A DNA stretch of 64,000 nt from Solenopsis invicta (GCF_016802725.1 NC_052666.1:28053497-28117496), one strand, 5' to 3'. Numbered from the stretch's first letter, positions 19,150 to 33,417 are shown. Made by a program: numbers and translations. Notes: generated by a model from the letters alone, not told the origin.

Positions 19150-20930
19150 CGGTGAAGGATGACCTCGGTTCAATTTACCTCCTTTATCTCCTTCTAGTTC
19201 TAAGAATTAAGAAAAAATGAAGACTGAGTTGAAGGAGACACAAGGTTAATCTACATTGATGGAAATGTATGTTAATTCGCGCAATCCAATAATATCTTTG
19301 CGATTGTTGCATTTTGATCAAGATTTGGGCGTTTACATGTAAAATAAAATATAGATTACGTTACGTGTGTAAAAAATTTATCTAAAGACACATTACCTTA
19401 AAGAAAGGATGCATTTCCATAAAAAAAATAATATGTTTTTATTACTACATATAAATATTACAAATATTAACTTATAAATAAAATACTAAATTTTTAATAA
19501 TTCATGTTAAATTGTTTTGTTATTTAGTATAAGAATAAAAAATTACATTCTAGATTGTTAACAATATTAGCGATTTTATAACTTAATTATTTTGTTTCTA
19601 TTGTATTATGCAATTTATTGTAATTTACATTGCTTGTATTGTCTACATGAAGAAAGATTCATGTGATCATATTAACGTAAACAATACGTAAATAATTCAT
19701 GTAAGTAATCTTGAAATGTACGATACAACTGTGATTTTAACTACAGAACGATACCTTGTAGTGTCAAAATGAATAGGGCGTACGATGTCCTCGAATAAAT
19801 TGGTGACTTGTTACATCGGCATTCGATGTGATTAATTTAAATTTAGTAAATGTCGTAGTCATTTATTAAATTTAAATTAATTTACGATGTCCTTGACAAT
19901 TGGCCAGTCCGTAGTGTCCCTGATTTTAATTAAGAGACTTGGGCTGAATAAAGCTCACTTTTATTTCACTTTTTAAAAACTATTTAATGGAGTTTTTAAA
20001 AAAAAATTAATCAAATGGATCTTGTTCAGGTACATTGTAATCGGAGTTGGGTAAGTTAATAGTTTTTTTTAACTAAATTTAATTAAGGTTAATGGCTTAT
20101 AAAATTAGTTAATTATGTCAATACTCATTTTCATCAATGCAGATTATCTTTGATCCTGTTGTATGACATATTCTTTGTCTTTTTTTAACAATTAGAAAAG
20201 TAGAAAAAAGTTAAGCCAAGATAAAATTAATGTACGTTAGAGGAAATCGTCACATTAAAGTCGAAAAACCCAGTTAAAAGCTTTGTTACGATTAAATCAA
20301 CTCAAATTAAAAGTTTAATTTTGAAAAGTATTATTTATAATAAATTAGAAGTCATAACTTTTTATTTTAGATTACTCCAAATAATGAAACAATTTAACGT
20401 GGATCATCAAAAATTTAATATTTTATTTATAAGTTTGTATAAAATAATAAACATATATTGTTTTTTTTTTATATGGAAATGCAATTTTTTCTGTTGCATA
20501 GGTAAATTTTTACCTTGAGAAAAAAGGAAATAAGTTAAAATTTGTATTTTAAAAATAATTAGTTAAAGTTAAGCTATAAATTTTTTAATTTTAATTCTTT
20601 TAAACAGAAAACTTTGACTGATTATATATGAAAAAAAAAAACAATGAAAACAATCGAAATGTTTAACAATCGCTTATAGCTAAATATTTGTGTTGATGTT
20701 TATTTTGTCATTTTATATATCTTTTCAAGTTCACAAAACTGCGCGTTGACGTAAATATTGTTTATATTTATTTTTTTATTTAACTTTCAAAGTTTTAACT
20801 AAGTCATTAACCCGAATCGTAACTGTGATATATTCAACCTTGAAAGAACGTTAACGAATACGGAAGAAAAAAGGTACGCAGTTTTATTAGGAAAAAAAAA
20901 ATAAACTGCAGGATGTTACGTTTCTACGAT
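19150..20930. other. AT-rich intergenic DNA between the two genes
   Basis: Contains a hairpin (19831-19881) and an AT-rich repeat starting near 20042 with GGAGTTGGGTAAGTTAATAG, similar to the hAT-like end at 58321. No coding frame. Confidence 0.5.
19831..19881. repeat. Short perfect-loop hairpin
   Basis: Arms of 22 bases (ATTAATTTAAATTTAGTAAA... and its complement with one mismatch) around a 7-base loop TCGTAGT. Confidence 0.7.
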
Positions 20931-20939
20931 GCGTAATTA

Positions 20940-22014
20940 CACGAAATTATCGAATCGAGAGAATTTGCGCGGCGCGGAATTCCGGGAAGTGCTCCGAGCG
21001 TGTCGCCGGTAAGGCAGAGAGCGACAGGCAGGCGTCCGGTGGCGCCACCTAAGTGACGATGCGGAGAATCCGTCGTCATCGGCGCGCTTCCTCTCTCTCT
21101 CTTCCGGTTTACCCCCTTTCCGTTCGATCCTCTCTTTCTCGCGGCGCGACTACGCGCGATACGTAATTCGCGCGTGCTCATCGTCAGCAGGCGGTGGCGC
21201 GTTCACCGGGTGCGAGAGCCTGCTGGTGTTTCCGTCGCTCCGCGGATGCAGGCGCGCCGCTCGCGTCGGGTGTGTCGTAATCGTGCCGAACCGTGCTACC
21301 GCGGTGGTACGAACGCGAACGCGGACGCGTACTCGCCGCCGGTTGTCCGCGCGGAGCAGGACGGGGAAAGACGGCGGGGCCAGCAGCCAACGGTGGTGGC
21401 GGTAGCGGCAGCTCTCGGCGGCTCAGCTGGCCGCGCTGCTGCTGCTGCTCGGTAGACTCGTCTTGAATGCTGCCGATGCGCGCGCGGGACGACGCGAACA
21501 GTCGGCGTTCGCCGGTGCTCGAAGGAGGATGCGCGTCGTACATCGCTGGCCGTGCCACGGCCTATAGGCGCGCGCGGCACCATAGCCAGGCGCTGCTCCC
21601 CCTCCTCGCCCCTCGGTAGGTAGGTGTGTATCTCGTCGTCCTCCGTTCTCGCGACTCGCGAGTGCCCGCCGAGTAGTGCGCGAGACGAGAGTGTGCGAGT
21701 GCTGTAACCAGGATTCCGGAGGTGCCGTCGTTCGCGTCGTCGTCGGGGAGAGGGATAGAGAAGAGAAGAGAGGAGAGGAGAGAACGGTGGTGCCTCTTTC
21801 GAGGTTAGAGACTATGGTGTTTCTGATCCCGCTCGACAACAGTGCCTGATCTTCAAGTTCCGATATATACGCGTACACGTACGTACCGTTTTCACCCGCC
21901 GCGATCTATCCACGAATTCGCGTGACCGGTGGCCGGTCGATATCTCCTCCGACAACGCGGTGGCGGCAGGCGGACCGTCCGCTCTGACGACGCTTCGAAA
22001 AGGCTACGAGGATA

Positions 22015-22045
<31 letters not shown>

Positions 22046-22484
22046 TTCTTCGTTTATTCGTCGTCCGCGCCTCAAGCGAGCGAACGAGCGGCGGCAAACA
22101 ACATCGGCGTCGTTACTTAATGGCTCGTCGCCGTTTCCCGTGCCCGCACGCGAGACCGAGACCTAACCTCCTCCACCTTCGCGCGAATGCGAACGCGAGC
22201 GCGAGAGAATCGATCGACCTGGTGCTGCCGGCCATCCCGGGACGACCGGCACGTAACTCGTCGGCGGGACTCGCGTAAGACCGGGTTGCGCGGGCCTGAC
22301 CGCCCTCCCCCTTCCCCTCCTCCTCCTCCTCCTCCTCCTCCTCTCTCCTCTTCCTCTTTCTCCTCTCCCCCTCCGTTCCCGCGGTGCGTCGAGCCGACGA
22401 CCGAGGGCGAGGACGACGTCGCGGAGGATCGTTTATGAATTGACGACGACGACGGGGGATCCGTCGATCGCGCTCTCAACCTAA
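20940..22484 (+). other. CpG-rich promoter and 5' UTR exon of the large plus-strand gene
   Basis: A 1.5-kb GC/CpG-rich island in AT-rich surroundings. It contains (GAC)n at about 22016-22045 and (CCT)n at about 22315-22345, and ends at a splice donor CCTAAG|GTAACG (GT at 22485). The only ATG near its end (about 22435) meets a stop after one codon, so this exon is non-coding. It is taken as the most upstream first exon of the gene whose coding begins at 33426. The transcription start is not resolved, and the link across the 10.9-kb intron is inferred. Confidence 0.5.
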
Positions 22485-22758
22485 GGTAACGATATCGAGA
22501 AACGCCGCGGCGTCTCTCGCTCTTTTCTCTCTCCTTGTCTGTCTCTATCTCTCTTTCGTTATTTTTTACATATTGTATATTGTACCCCGCGATTCTGCGA
22601 CTCTTTCGGCTCTCCCTCGCATCGTTACCGCGACCGTCACGACGTTGGACGTTGCCATTGATTCGCCGCGTTATCGATTACTCCGCTTAATTATCGTAAC
22701 ACGTGGCTGGCGGCTTGCGTGCGCCAGTCGCTGTTCACGCGGGTGACGGTAGGTGGAC

Positions 22759-22985
22759 GTATTTTCTTTTCTCGCCGCTCTCTCCCCCGCCTCGTTAAAG
22801 GGGTGCGTTGAAATTCCTTCCCGGGTGTCTCCCAGGTATCATTTTATCCTTACCTACATTTAGTAAAATGGTAAGAATAAACTGATATCTGCGGGACACT
22901 AGGGAGGGAATTTGACGCACCCCTCTAACGAGACGAGATGGAGAGGAGGGGAGGAGGGGGCGAGAAAAGAAAATAGGGAGGTGAC
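22759..22985. repeat. Long inverted repeat in first intron
   Basis: Arms of roughly 100-110 bp meet near 22863. Both contain TATTTTCTTTTCTCGCC, CTCGTTA, AGGGGTGCGT and AATTCC in mirrored order. The inner part starting AGGGGTGCG looks like a MITE, but the mirror symmetry extends well beyond it into the flanking CT/GA-rich DNA. Confidence 0.7.
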
Positions 22986-25900
22986 GCGCCTACGTGGCGC
23001 GTTACGTTTCAATTTCGGAGCCACCGGCGCTCGCATACATGTTTTATAATCCGCGTCGCGTGTGTTCACCGCTTCCATTTACAACTTATTAGCCGGGTTT
23101 ATCTGCATTTTGCACCGACCGTTTTTTTTTTCTTCTTTCGCAATCGACGTCGTTTCGACGAGACGAGATGGATAGACGGTCTGTGATCTTCGTACACTCG
23201 TAAAGTGTTGGAATCGCTGCTCTTTACGAGAAACCCAAAGTATTTAAACTTATCTGTTATTCGTTAGCCTCAATCTTGTTAGCAGTCGATATTATTCTTG
23301 TTTCTATGTGAAAACAACGGTTTTGCTAATGTGTCAATGTATTTAAGGATGTATAGGACGTTTCTCAAAATATTAAAATTATGAAAAGATTACAAACTAT
23401 TTTTATCTTGCATTTGTAAGTAATAGAAAAAAATTTGCCGAGTTTCTATTTGGATAAACAGTTATTTCAATAAGAAATAGACAGTACATATGCTTTAATG
23501 AAAATATAATTAATAATGAAATAAAACATCATGAAAAAGAAGCTAAATTTTTTTATTTAAATACTTTAAATATTCAAGAAGATTTATGTAAAGTTTCACT
23601 GCGATGCAGAGATCAGCTCTGTAAAAGATAAAATTTATTTATTTACAAACTAACTAAACAATCAGAATAAAATTTTGTATAAATCATCTTGAATATGCCT
23701 ATTTACTGTACTTACACAAAAAGTTTAGATAACAACACATAGTAAACAAGTAAACAAACTATGTAAAAATATATGTTAAATAAAAATATAATCTATTCAC
23801 AAAACATATGTACATAGCTTATTTAAAACGTTAATATTAATACATTTTCAAATTTTATTTACTTTGCAGGGACCGTATATCCGATACATCCTTAACTAGA
23901 TATAGGAAATAATTATTAAATAACTAGATGTGAAAATGTATTTTTGTTGGACCATTAAAATATAATTGAATTTTTCATCAAAAACAAACAGGTCGAGAAA
24001 GTTAAAATTTTCATAAGAAGAAAACTTCTCATCTTCAAACCGTTCAGTATAAATATGGTAATTCTTTTGGACATATAATGGACTATAAAAACTTTTGGAC
24101 TATAAAAACAAAGTTGTAGGCTTAGATTAATATTTTGACAACCCATTTGAAAAGAAAAAAGTAAAAAAACATTTAAACTTGTTCGGTTATTGCGAGAATT
24201 TTATATTTACTACACTTAGGAAAAAAATGCGAAAATATTTAGAAGCAAATGTTACTTGGAACATTTTCTTCGATATTTATTAGTTATAAATAAGTGATGA
24301 CAAAATATACACTTTTATGTAACATATTTTATTTGTTCTAATGGTTTATGTGCTATAAATTTGCTAGAAATAAAATTTTATTTCCCCGTATTTAAACAAA
24401 GATTTATTTCAATGAGATAAAATATTTCATAAATAAATTTTTAAGTATCTTTTTCTCAGAGTGTATTTATCTCATAATATTTTATACATTTATTTTTTCT
24501 TTAATATTAATAATGATAAAAATAAATGAAGAAGGAAATATTATTTGAAATATAAAGCAATAATTTTACTTTTATTTTATAAATTTTTTTCAAATTGCTT
24601 TTGTCACAAGTGTTGTTGAACATTTTTTTATCAATAATTTGGGTGAATAAATCTATCAAATAAATTCAATTATAAAAGTAGTTTATTCGAATAGAAATAT
24701 CCTCTCGTAACACTTTTATCAAAAAAACTATGCATATTTCTTTTTGTATAAATATGATCATTTTTCTTCAAGTATATAGTAGATATAAAGAAAAAATTTC
24801 AGGCTTTAATATTTTGTAAAACCCCATTTAAAAAATATAAAATAAAAAACTCTGTGAAGTAGTTTTATGAAAAACCTTTTACTATTTTGATGGTCTAATA
24901 AAAAATTATTTTCACACACAAATCTGGCAGAATTCAGATGTTTCAGCAAAAATTTAAATTTTTTTTCTGTTTCTTTTTCTAACAAAATTGTTTCTTTTCA
25001 TATAATTTACGAATATTGTGTGTTTAATCATTTTTCCAAATTTCACACTAAAAAAAAAATATTTGTTGAAAAACTAATATAACTGGTCTGATACGTTCAA
25101 CTAAGCATTGGATTGATTCAATTATTTAGTTACACAAAAAAAAAGTTTAAGTTTATTCAAGTCAACCATAATTATTTTTTAATCAAAAATTAATTAAACC
25201 AACTCAATATTTAGTAGAATGTATCAGAATAAATATTTTATTTAGTTTTCCAAGAAATTTTTTTTACTGTGTACTTTCGTTGAGCTAGATCTATAGGTGC
25301 ATTGCAGCTAGATCGTATGTATGTGTATGTATGTATGTAAGCCATATTTAATTCATATTATTTCTTTTTAGAATTTTGTTAAATTTTATCTTCGAAACTT
25401 ATGTAGCTTTTCTTTATGATTTTTTTATTTTAAAGAGAGCTTCATTAAAAACGATTCTCTAATTTTATTTGGAATTTTAAATAAAATTCTTGGAAAATTT
25501 GGAAATTCTCAAGAAATTTCTTTTTACAAAATTTGAGTAAACACTCTGGATACCTTTAATACAATCTTACGCGTATCTATATTTTTATATCAAATGAACT
25601 AAATATCGCTGCGTGTAAATAAATATCGCTACAACGCTATAAACGTAGAAAAATATTGATGTGCTATATTGATATATTGTTTAACAGCACGCCGCCGTCG
25701 AAGACCGAACGCGTAATTTCGAGGCTGGAAAAAAAAACGCGTTCTCGGTGTCACTTATTCGCACGTAAACGAGTAAATAAAATATTCAAACGCTATCACT
25801 GCCGGACTCGTAAAACTTAAACCGCCGCGCCGGTGTCGGTCTTCAACTTTTTAGAGAAGGATTTTCCAGGAGCGTGCTTGCCGAGACGCGGGTATATATC

Positions 25901-28616
25901 TTTAATAAGACAACACGTGAGGCAAGGTCAGAAGCTTATATTACGCTCTTACGTCGCGCGCCGAATCAATTTCCCGCTGAGAGGGCTAATAATAAGGACG
26001 TATTTATCACCGAATAAATTAATAAATAAACCGAGTTCCCCTCTCGTCAAATGCGTCGGCGTGGCGGCACGTGTCACGTTTCTCAGAGACGGAGATGAGA
26101 TCGCGCGCGAGCACGCGTCCTATTTTATATTGAAAACACACGGGATGAAAATGCAAGTGGGCGCTTTTTACATTTGCATAACTTTTAGCGACACTTTAGC
26201 GTCGACTCGAATTAGCTCGAATCGATAGACTCCCCCGTGCGGACGAGTGAGGAGCATTTATCACGTGCAGAAGTTAACGCGCGCGATAGACTGTGAGCAA
26301 CTTGGAGATACGTAAAATCAATTCACTTTCGTGGTAACGGTGTGATTGATTAAACGCGAGCCAGCTCCTAATTTTAATTGTATTTCGCAGCTAGTTTCAC
26401 GCTCTCGTGTTTAATTGTGTATTCGACGGATGTAACTCATTTCTGAAAATTATTACATTTATATCCATATTGATATTTTGAAAAGATTTTATATATATAT
26501 ATTTATATTTATAGTGAGCTTTCATAACTCACACATATTAAATTGCGTGAATAGACCCTTAATGCGTAGGAAGCAAAAGAAGAGAAAAATAGGATGAAAA
26601 TCAAAGGGAGTCACCTTTTTATATTATATTATATTATTTTATATTAAAGTTACATAATATAATGCTATTACAATAATGTTGTTAATATATTTATATTATA
26701 TTATGTTATTATTTTATATTGTATCGAATTAATATGTTACATTTATTTAATAGAATTTGATATAGATCCGTTTTTCTTTTATTCTCTTTGTTTCCTCCGA
26801 TCTCCACCGTAATATAACCGAGCTCGCTGACACACAATGACGTGAATAAAATGGAGAACAGAAATGAAAATGTGGCAAGCCCAGTTCGCGTCGAGTCGCG
26901 CTACCAAATGGGAAGCACACACCGTATTGCCGATCTCCGATGGAGCGTGATCGCTTCTGTAATTATTATGTACAGCTGTAGTGGAGCGCAAACGGTAATA
27001 ACGCAGATAACGGGCATCGCGAAACGCCATTTGTGCGTAAGTGAATATCGTCGTCGGTCGTTTTATTATCTGCCATCGAGACGAACGTCGATTTTCTTGC
27101 TCGCGCACCGTGTCCTACGTACGATATCTTTCTGCAAAGGCCCACGAGCTTCGTCATTCCCGCAAAGAAAGAACAAGAGATCGGGGAAGATGGGTCACTG
27201 CACCACGGTCACTGAGCAATCATCAGTAAATGACTGTTTAAAAATAAATTGATATTAATGTAAATCTTTAAAATAATAAATTGCAAATTAGTTAATATTT
27301 TTTTTATATACATATTTTATTAAAATATTATTTTTTACCTACAAATGTTATATTAACTCTTGAGGTGCCGTCATGAATATTCCATGTCCAATCAAAATTT
27401 ACACTGAGAGAAATTTTTTTAAATGGAAACCATTTTCTTAAAACCAGATTGTACTAACAAATTAAAAAGTTAATAACTGTTTATTTAGTTTTAAATTTAA
27501 TTTTTAACTTTAACTAGTTATTTTTTTGAAACACAAGCTTCAATTTATTAACTTCTTTCTTAAATTAAAAATTTATCCATGTTAAAAAAAAATACAGTTC
27601 CACATAAAAAATATTTTTTTGTTATGTTACATAAACTTAATTATAAATAAAATATTAAATTTGATTTAATTTTATTAAAAATTTAAGAATTTCTACCTTA
27701 ATTTGAATAATACTTGTTAAAATTAACTTTTAATTTAGTTCAAGTTAATTTAATCTTAAAGTAATTTTTAATTGAGTTAGTTTTTTGTTCATGTAACTTT
27801 TGACTAAATTAATTTTATAAGTCATTAACTTTGATTTAATTTAGTTTAAAAACTATGTTAACATACTCATACTCTGCTTAAAATTATACATTTTGACGCA
27901 AGTATTTTTTTGTTCTATTAAGTAGAAATACTTTCAAGTAAACAGATTACATATTATCTTAAGTATATAATTTTGTATTTTTACATTTTTTTACATTTAA
28001 CTAATGATTTTATAAATAATCTAACAATATTATTAGACTTAATTGAATCATTTTCTTACATTAAAAAATCTGATTATCTTGAATATAAAAATAATCTAAT
28101 AGTATATATTTTAGAACTGAAAAAAATATTTGATTAAAAATTATTTATTTGTTTATATAAGTATTTTAATTAAAAAATATTTAATTGCAAGTAAATAAGC
28201 TATTGAGACTCATTGAGTAAATTATTTTTTTTGTCAAGTAAAATTTTTTTGTTTTATTTTTTTTCTTAGTGTATCCATAGCAATTTTTTGAAGTTTTAAA
28301 AGTAATTAAACTACACTACAGATATTTGTTTTAAAAACTTTAAAGCGTGTTCATGAATCTTGAGAGATTTTTTTAACAGTTTTAAATAGATGAAAAAGTG
28401 GTCAGGCACGAGATACCCATGATTGTACCAAGAGAACATTCTTTTTGTCATATGGTACTTTAAGTTGTATTTATTTCTTCTTAATTGAAACTGGTGCAGT
28501 AATCCAACGTATCTTAAAGGAACATGCATAGATAATCGCCGAATGTATTTATTTATTTTATGGCACAACGGCATGATCAATAGAAAATTCAAGATCGAAG
28601 TAGAATTATCTAATTG

Positions 28617-28745
28617 AGATGGAATCCCAAAAACAGTCTATTTCCATTTTCGATAAAACTTTCTAAAAAAAAAATTCCGAAATAAAATCATTTTTATAAA
28701 ATTTCTTCGAAATCGGATGTAGACCGTTTTTGGAATTCTATTCGG
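28617..28745. repeat. Palindromic element
   Basis: Inverted ends GGAATYCCAAAAACRGTCTA (about 25 bp) around an AT-rich core; MITE-like. Confidence 0.6.
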
Positions 28746-28989
28746 AGGAAGCGTCATATTGGTGGCCGCATATTGATGTATTTATCCTTTATTGATACGA
28801 TATCGGGAAATAAAAAGTTTCGCTTACGTCCCGACAATTTCGTATTAAAAAATTTTTTTCTATCACGGAGTCGTCGCTTTCCCAGTCGCTCGATCGACGT
28901 TCGCGAGTCGATACCGCAGAATAGACAACTGTACAGCAATAAATAATACGCATTATTTGTTTTTCCTCTCCTTAAAAGCGACATTTGCA

Positions 28990-30650
28990 TAACTTGGCTC
29001 GACTCGGCTACGTCCAATAACAAAGTCGTTCGCGGTGGAAATCGCCGGGACTGTCGTAGCGGCGCGGCGCGCGTGGCAGACAACGTGGCGACGACGCGGC
29101 GCGGCGCGTCGATTTGCTGTTCAGCACCGACCCACTCGTCGGTCATCCTCGTTCTCGACAACGCCTCATCCGTGAAAGCTTTTGGCAGCGCGTCGCGAAA
29201 TTCGCATCGTTCAGCATTTCCATCTTTCACCTTGCGCGGCAACGCGAGGAATTCGAGGTATCTCGTTCGTCGACAAAGGCGCGACAGCCGCGCCGGTGGA
29301 AGTAATGCCCGGTCGAGCTGACAAGTTCGTCCATGTCGCGGAAAGTTTTCGACGACTCCCCGATACGACGCGTCAAACTCCCTCGGGCCGCTGCTCGCTC
29401 AGTCGTCGCAAAGTCGTATCTCGTCCACGTCTCCGCGTTCAGCCCGAAAGGACCGTCTGTCTCTTCCCATCCTCGCGCGCTCGAGTTTCGCGCTGAAAGA
29501 GGTGCCAACAATGATGAGATCATTCGCGACGCACCTGTATAAACGGCGCTCGCGCTCGCGATTCTCGGTAAAACTCTGTCGCAAATTGCAGGGGTAAAAG
29601 CAGTCGCGTGAATAATACCCGCGAGCGCCTTACGTCAAGCTGTCTCGCGCGACAATCGCGACTGATTGGGAGCGAGAGAAGATGTGCCATTCTTCGGCGC
29701 TAGGTTCCACCTCGTGCTTTTCGCGGAATGAAGCTTCCAGCTCGTGTAATCTCCCGCCTGACGCTTCTCCCTTTAACGACGATCTCGCCTCGGCCGATTC
29801 GCGTGCGGCCGATTCCTCCTTCGCTCTCTTCGCGCTCGCTTTACTCACTTGGACGATAATTGATACCGAGCACGTGCTTAGCAGCGATCGTCACGCGCTC
29901 GAGCCAAGATGGGATCGCCCCGTCGCCTCGTCGTCGACCACTTCGTCGATGACCACGCAAAACGGTGGCTACATAATAGCGCGTGGATCTTATCGCGAGC
30001 CGAGAGTACGCGATATGAAATTCAAGCGAGATTCCTCTGCGTCGAAGATTCCACGCGTCTCGGTCATAGCGGATTGATTACCGCGCTCATTACGCGAGCT
30101 TCATCCTTGCATCTCCATTGGATGGCCGCGAGAAACGTCAGCGACCGGGTTCCCTCTGGCTTGGTTCAATCCCATCGCGAAAACTGACCTCACACAGTTA
30201 CACGCTGGTCTATCTGCTCGCGCTGTTTAGTGAGTCACGAGACGAGACACACGCCGACACTGTAATTTATATGGTTTGCCGCACAACGAGCGTTAGATGC
30301 TGCCTTGCGGCTTATTACGATCACTTATTTCGCGCAGCTTCTTTTCTCGCTTTGTCGTTTGCGTAATCGTGACGGAAGCGGCGAGAGAGCCAAGATGAAA
30401 TACGTATATTTTTCTTCACCGAAGAGACAGACACGCCACAGTAGAAATTAATCTTGAAATGTTTACCGAGTATCGAGGCCACGTCGCGGCCGATGAAATG
30501 ACACTCGAATGAGATAAAAAAAAAAGAGGACTTTTCGGACTGATCATCACTTGGGAAGTTTTCAAGTTTTCGCGGTGCGTGAAACAATGAGGAAGCTGTA
30601 AATCGCGATTGTTTTGCTCCGGGGGGGTTAAACGCAGAAAGGATTCAGCG
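28990..30650. other. CpG-rich intronic island, possible alternative promoter
   Basis: A 1.6-kb island whose composition matches the first-exon islands at 21-22.5 and 53 kb. Overlapping open frames on both strands (up to about 160 codons) are explained by low stop density, and none resembles a known protein. It could be an unrecognised alternative 5' UTR exon or an enhancer. Confidence 0.35.
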
Positions 30651-31059
30651 CGTACGAGCCGGTGCGATAGTGGGCGTCGACCTTGAATCAGCTGTTTTGT
30701 TCTTAATGCCGACGAGTGTATTAATACACCGCGTGTCCTGTGTAAAAGACATTGTACTCCCGTTCGCGTTGCAGCTGATTTTCGTGAACTTGTCGAATTA
30801 CCGTGTAAGTCACTTCCGTATCCGAAAATACAAAAATGTTTTACGAGTTAAAAAAAAGCCAAAATTTTTTTTTGCATAAAACTCTTCACGATGTTATATA
30901 TAGAAGTACTAGAAAATATGTAATATTTACGATGTAGTAAAAAAAAATATTCATATGAGCATTTGGTAAAATATATATTTATATAAAACGTTAAATTAAT
31001 AAAAGCAACTTTTGCGAAAATAGAAAAATGTTAAATATAATTATAAATTTTTTTTTATA

Positions 31060-31480
31060 TATGTTTGAGAAAAGTAATGTGAGTTTGAATTGAAAAAATT
31101 ATTTTTTAAATATGATTTTTTTTAAGTTGAGATAAAAGCATTTTTAAATAAAAATTTACTTGATTTGAAAAAATGACAGCTTTTTTTAAAGTAAATAAAT
31201 TATTTGTTTTATTTAAACAATTTTTCCAAGTTTTTCAAAAAAAGTATTGACAGAAATGTTTTAGAAATAATTTAGTTATTTTGATTATTTTTATATATAT
31301 ATTTTTTTTTCATTATATAAAAAAAATTGCGTTGCGCAACCAAACTATTTCGTTACTTTTATAAAAGGAACAACTAAACGATTTCTTCAAAGAAACTTTT
31401 CTTTAACCGTATAGCAATGCACAAATTTCTTTGACTCAAATATTTTTTGTCTCGAAAAAATATACCTAGAGAAAAATTAT
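31060..31480. repeat. AT-rich repeat family B, copy 1
   Basis: Contains GCGTTGCGCAACCAAACTAT and CCGTATAGCAATGCACAAAT, both also present in the 39470 copy with small changes. Ends near TATACCTAGAG. Non-coding. Confidence 0.55.
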
Positions 31481-31830
31481 ATTTAAATTGGAAAAATTTT
31501 TTTAACTTTTTTTAACTTTAACTTTTCTAAATTGAAGTGAAAGTACTTTTGAGGAAAATAAAAATTTACTCAATTTCAAAAAATGACGTGAGTCTTTTTT
31601 AAAGTAAATAATTTGTTCAATCTATTTGTTTAATTTAATCAAATAATTTTTTAATTTAAAGACAGTACTGATAGAAATGTTTTAGAAATAATTTATTGTT
31701 CTGATTATTTTAATATATTTCTTTTATTTAAAGAAAGATTTGCGTTGCACAACTAAACTGTTCTTTTAATTTTAATAAAAAGAATAATCAAAAAACTTTT
31801 TTAACTTAAAGCAACTTTTCTCTAGGTATA
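31462..31830. repeat. AT-rich repeat family B, copy 2 (adjacent)
   Basis: Inverted ends ATACCTAGAGAAAA. Shares AATTTTAATAAAARGAATAA and GCGTTGCACAACTAAACT with the other copies. It follows copy 1 directly, in the same orientation. Confidence 0.6.
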
Positions 31831-33417
31831 TATTAGTCAATGTTTATAATAATTATTTAATATTTTTTATTCTCGCTCGACAAATGAAGCTTTTATTATT
31901 TTAACGGTTTATACATACATATATATAATATAAACATTAAATGTATTATATTATTATACATATATGCTATATATATGTCAAGACGTTTCCATTATTATCA
32001 TCATTATTATTATTATTGTTGTTGTATGCTGAGAAATCACGATTGTGTCAAACAAAGGAGATTTAATTTTTAAGCAGATTTTAGTAGAAATAAAGGACGG
32101 ATGGACAGGCGTAGAGCGGCACGTCATGGCAATAATTGTCGCAGTAATTCCAGTAGCGGATTACTCAGTTTTATACATTGTTTTTGTGGCGTTCTGCCGC
32201 GTGGCGTACGATAAGACTCAGCGGTGAATTTCCTCGTGACACTTCCGAGATAAGACGCCGATATAAAATCACATTTATCGGCACAGGACGCTGTATCGTG
32301 ACAGTATTGTTTTTAATTCTCGCTTAATTCGTGTTCTTTTTTTTTCTATTACTAAAATATCTCGCGCACGAGACGCGTATACTCGTATGAACAAAGGGTC
32401 GAGAAAAACACGGTATGCAAAAGGAAAAGAGCTTGGTAATAATAAAGCTTTGGTAAAATAATTCAATTTAATGTGTTTTAAATAATTTCTATCAAATTGT
32501 TTGGTTAATACAATATTTAGTAATTATATTAATGGTAGTCAAACGGTTAATTAAATATTTGATGGCATATAATATATTAACCGAACATTTAATAGAAATC
32601 ATTTCACAAATCCAGTAACTATTATCTAAGCTTGATTATTATTACAACTCTTTCTTATTTTTTAGTATACCTAAAATCAAAGAGTTAAAGACAGAAGTAT
32701 TTATTTCTTTTTCTCTCTCTCTCTTTCTCTCTCTCTCCATTTTGCCTCACTCTTTCTTTCATTCTCTATCTCTCTTTCAATCTAGAATTGTGACACTCTG
32801 AGAGAATTTATCAGCGATAAAGTGGGTTTTTTTTTTTTTTCTTCAATCGACTCGTTCGCGCGAGAGGTTTCGCATGATTCGTCACGTGTCTACGTCTGCC
32901 AGGCTCGGATCGGGTCCACGAGCCGAATAGCGTGTTTTACGTCACGCGCCAGCACGCGGTAAACAAGTAATTCGCGCACGACGGAGCTTGGCGTCCGGCC
33001 AAAGAACCGCTAAGGTTCCGACCGCTATTCCCTTTCGTCTTACGCGATCTCGCGTACAATGCGACTTCTCTCGTCCGTGACCATCGCATCGACGGATGCG
33101 CTCTCGCTCTCGTGAATCGAATCGCGGGAGCCGCGGCTCCATTGATTTTAATCGCTCCTTTTTTTTCCCGCCGCGCCACGCCGGTTCGAAATACTCTCGG
33201 ATTGAGCTCGGAAGAGACAAGGCGCGTGTACTCGTATAGCCATAGGCGCTATGTCGCTGGCGCATTGCGGTAAGCGGGTAGATACGCGCTCTATTTCGCG
33301 ATCGCATGGACAGACGCTGCGGTGGCCTAGCGTACATGTGTGTACGGGGAACTCCACTTAAGAGCGGGAGTAGCCGACCTTGCGCGCGGGAGCGATAATT
33401 CTCGGCGTCTCTTTCAG

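Larger units (their letters stand above)
22485..33417 (+). other. First intron of the large gene (about 10.9 kb)
   Basis: Mostly AT-rich repeat-laden DNA. Visible contents are the inverted repeat at 22759, the (ATGT)n tract near 25317-25340, the moderately GC-rich patches at 25680-26420 and 26760-27200 (open frames without recognisable similarity), AT-rich repeats at 27400-28280, a palindrome at 28617, the CpG-rich island at 28990-30650 and a duplicated repeat family at 31060-31830. No supported exon was found between 22485 and 33417. Confidence 0.4.

Noticed and set aside
21184..22479. Several 90-150-codon frames on both strands of the CpG island
   Set aside because: Low stop density in GC-rich DNA; products are Arg/Ala/Ser/Pro runs or (GAC)n/(CCT)n translations, and the donor at 22485 supports a 5' UTR exon.
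26842..27252. 136-codon plus-strand frame in the first intron
   Set aside because: No similarity, no suitable splice sites or coding-like composition; overlaps open frames on the other strand.
28754..29242. 162-codon minus-strand frame
   Set aside because: Half of it is AT-rich intronic sequence and no similarity was recognised; open length explained by composition.
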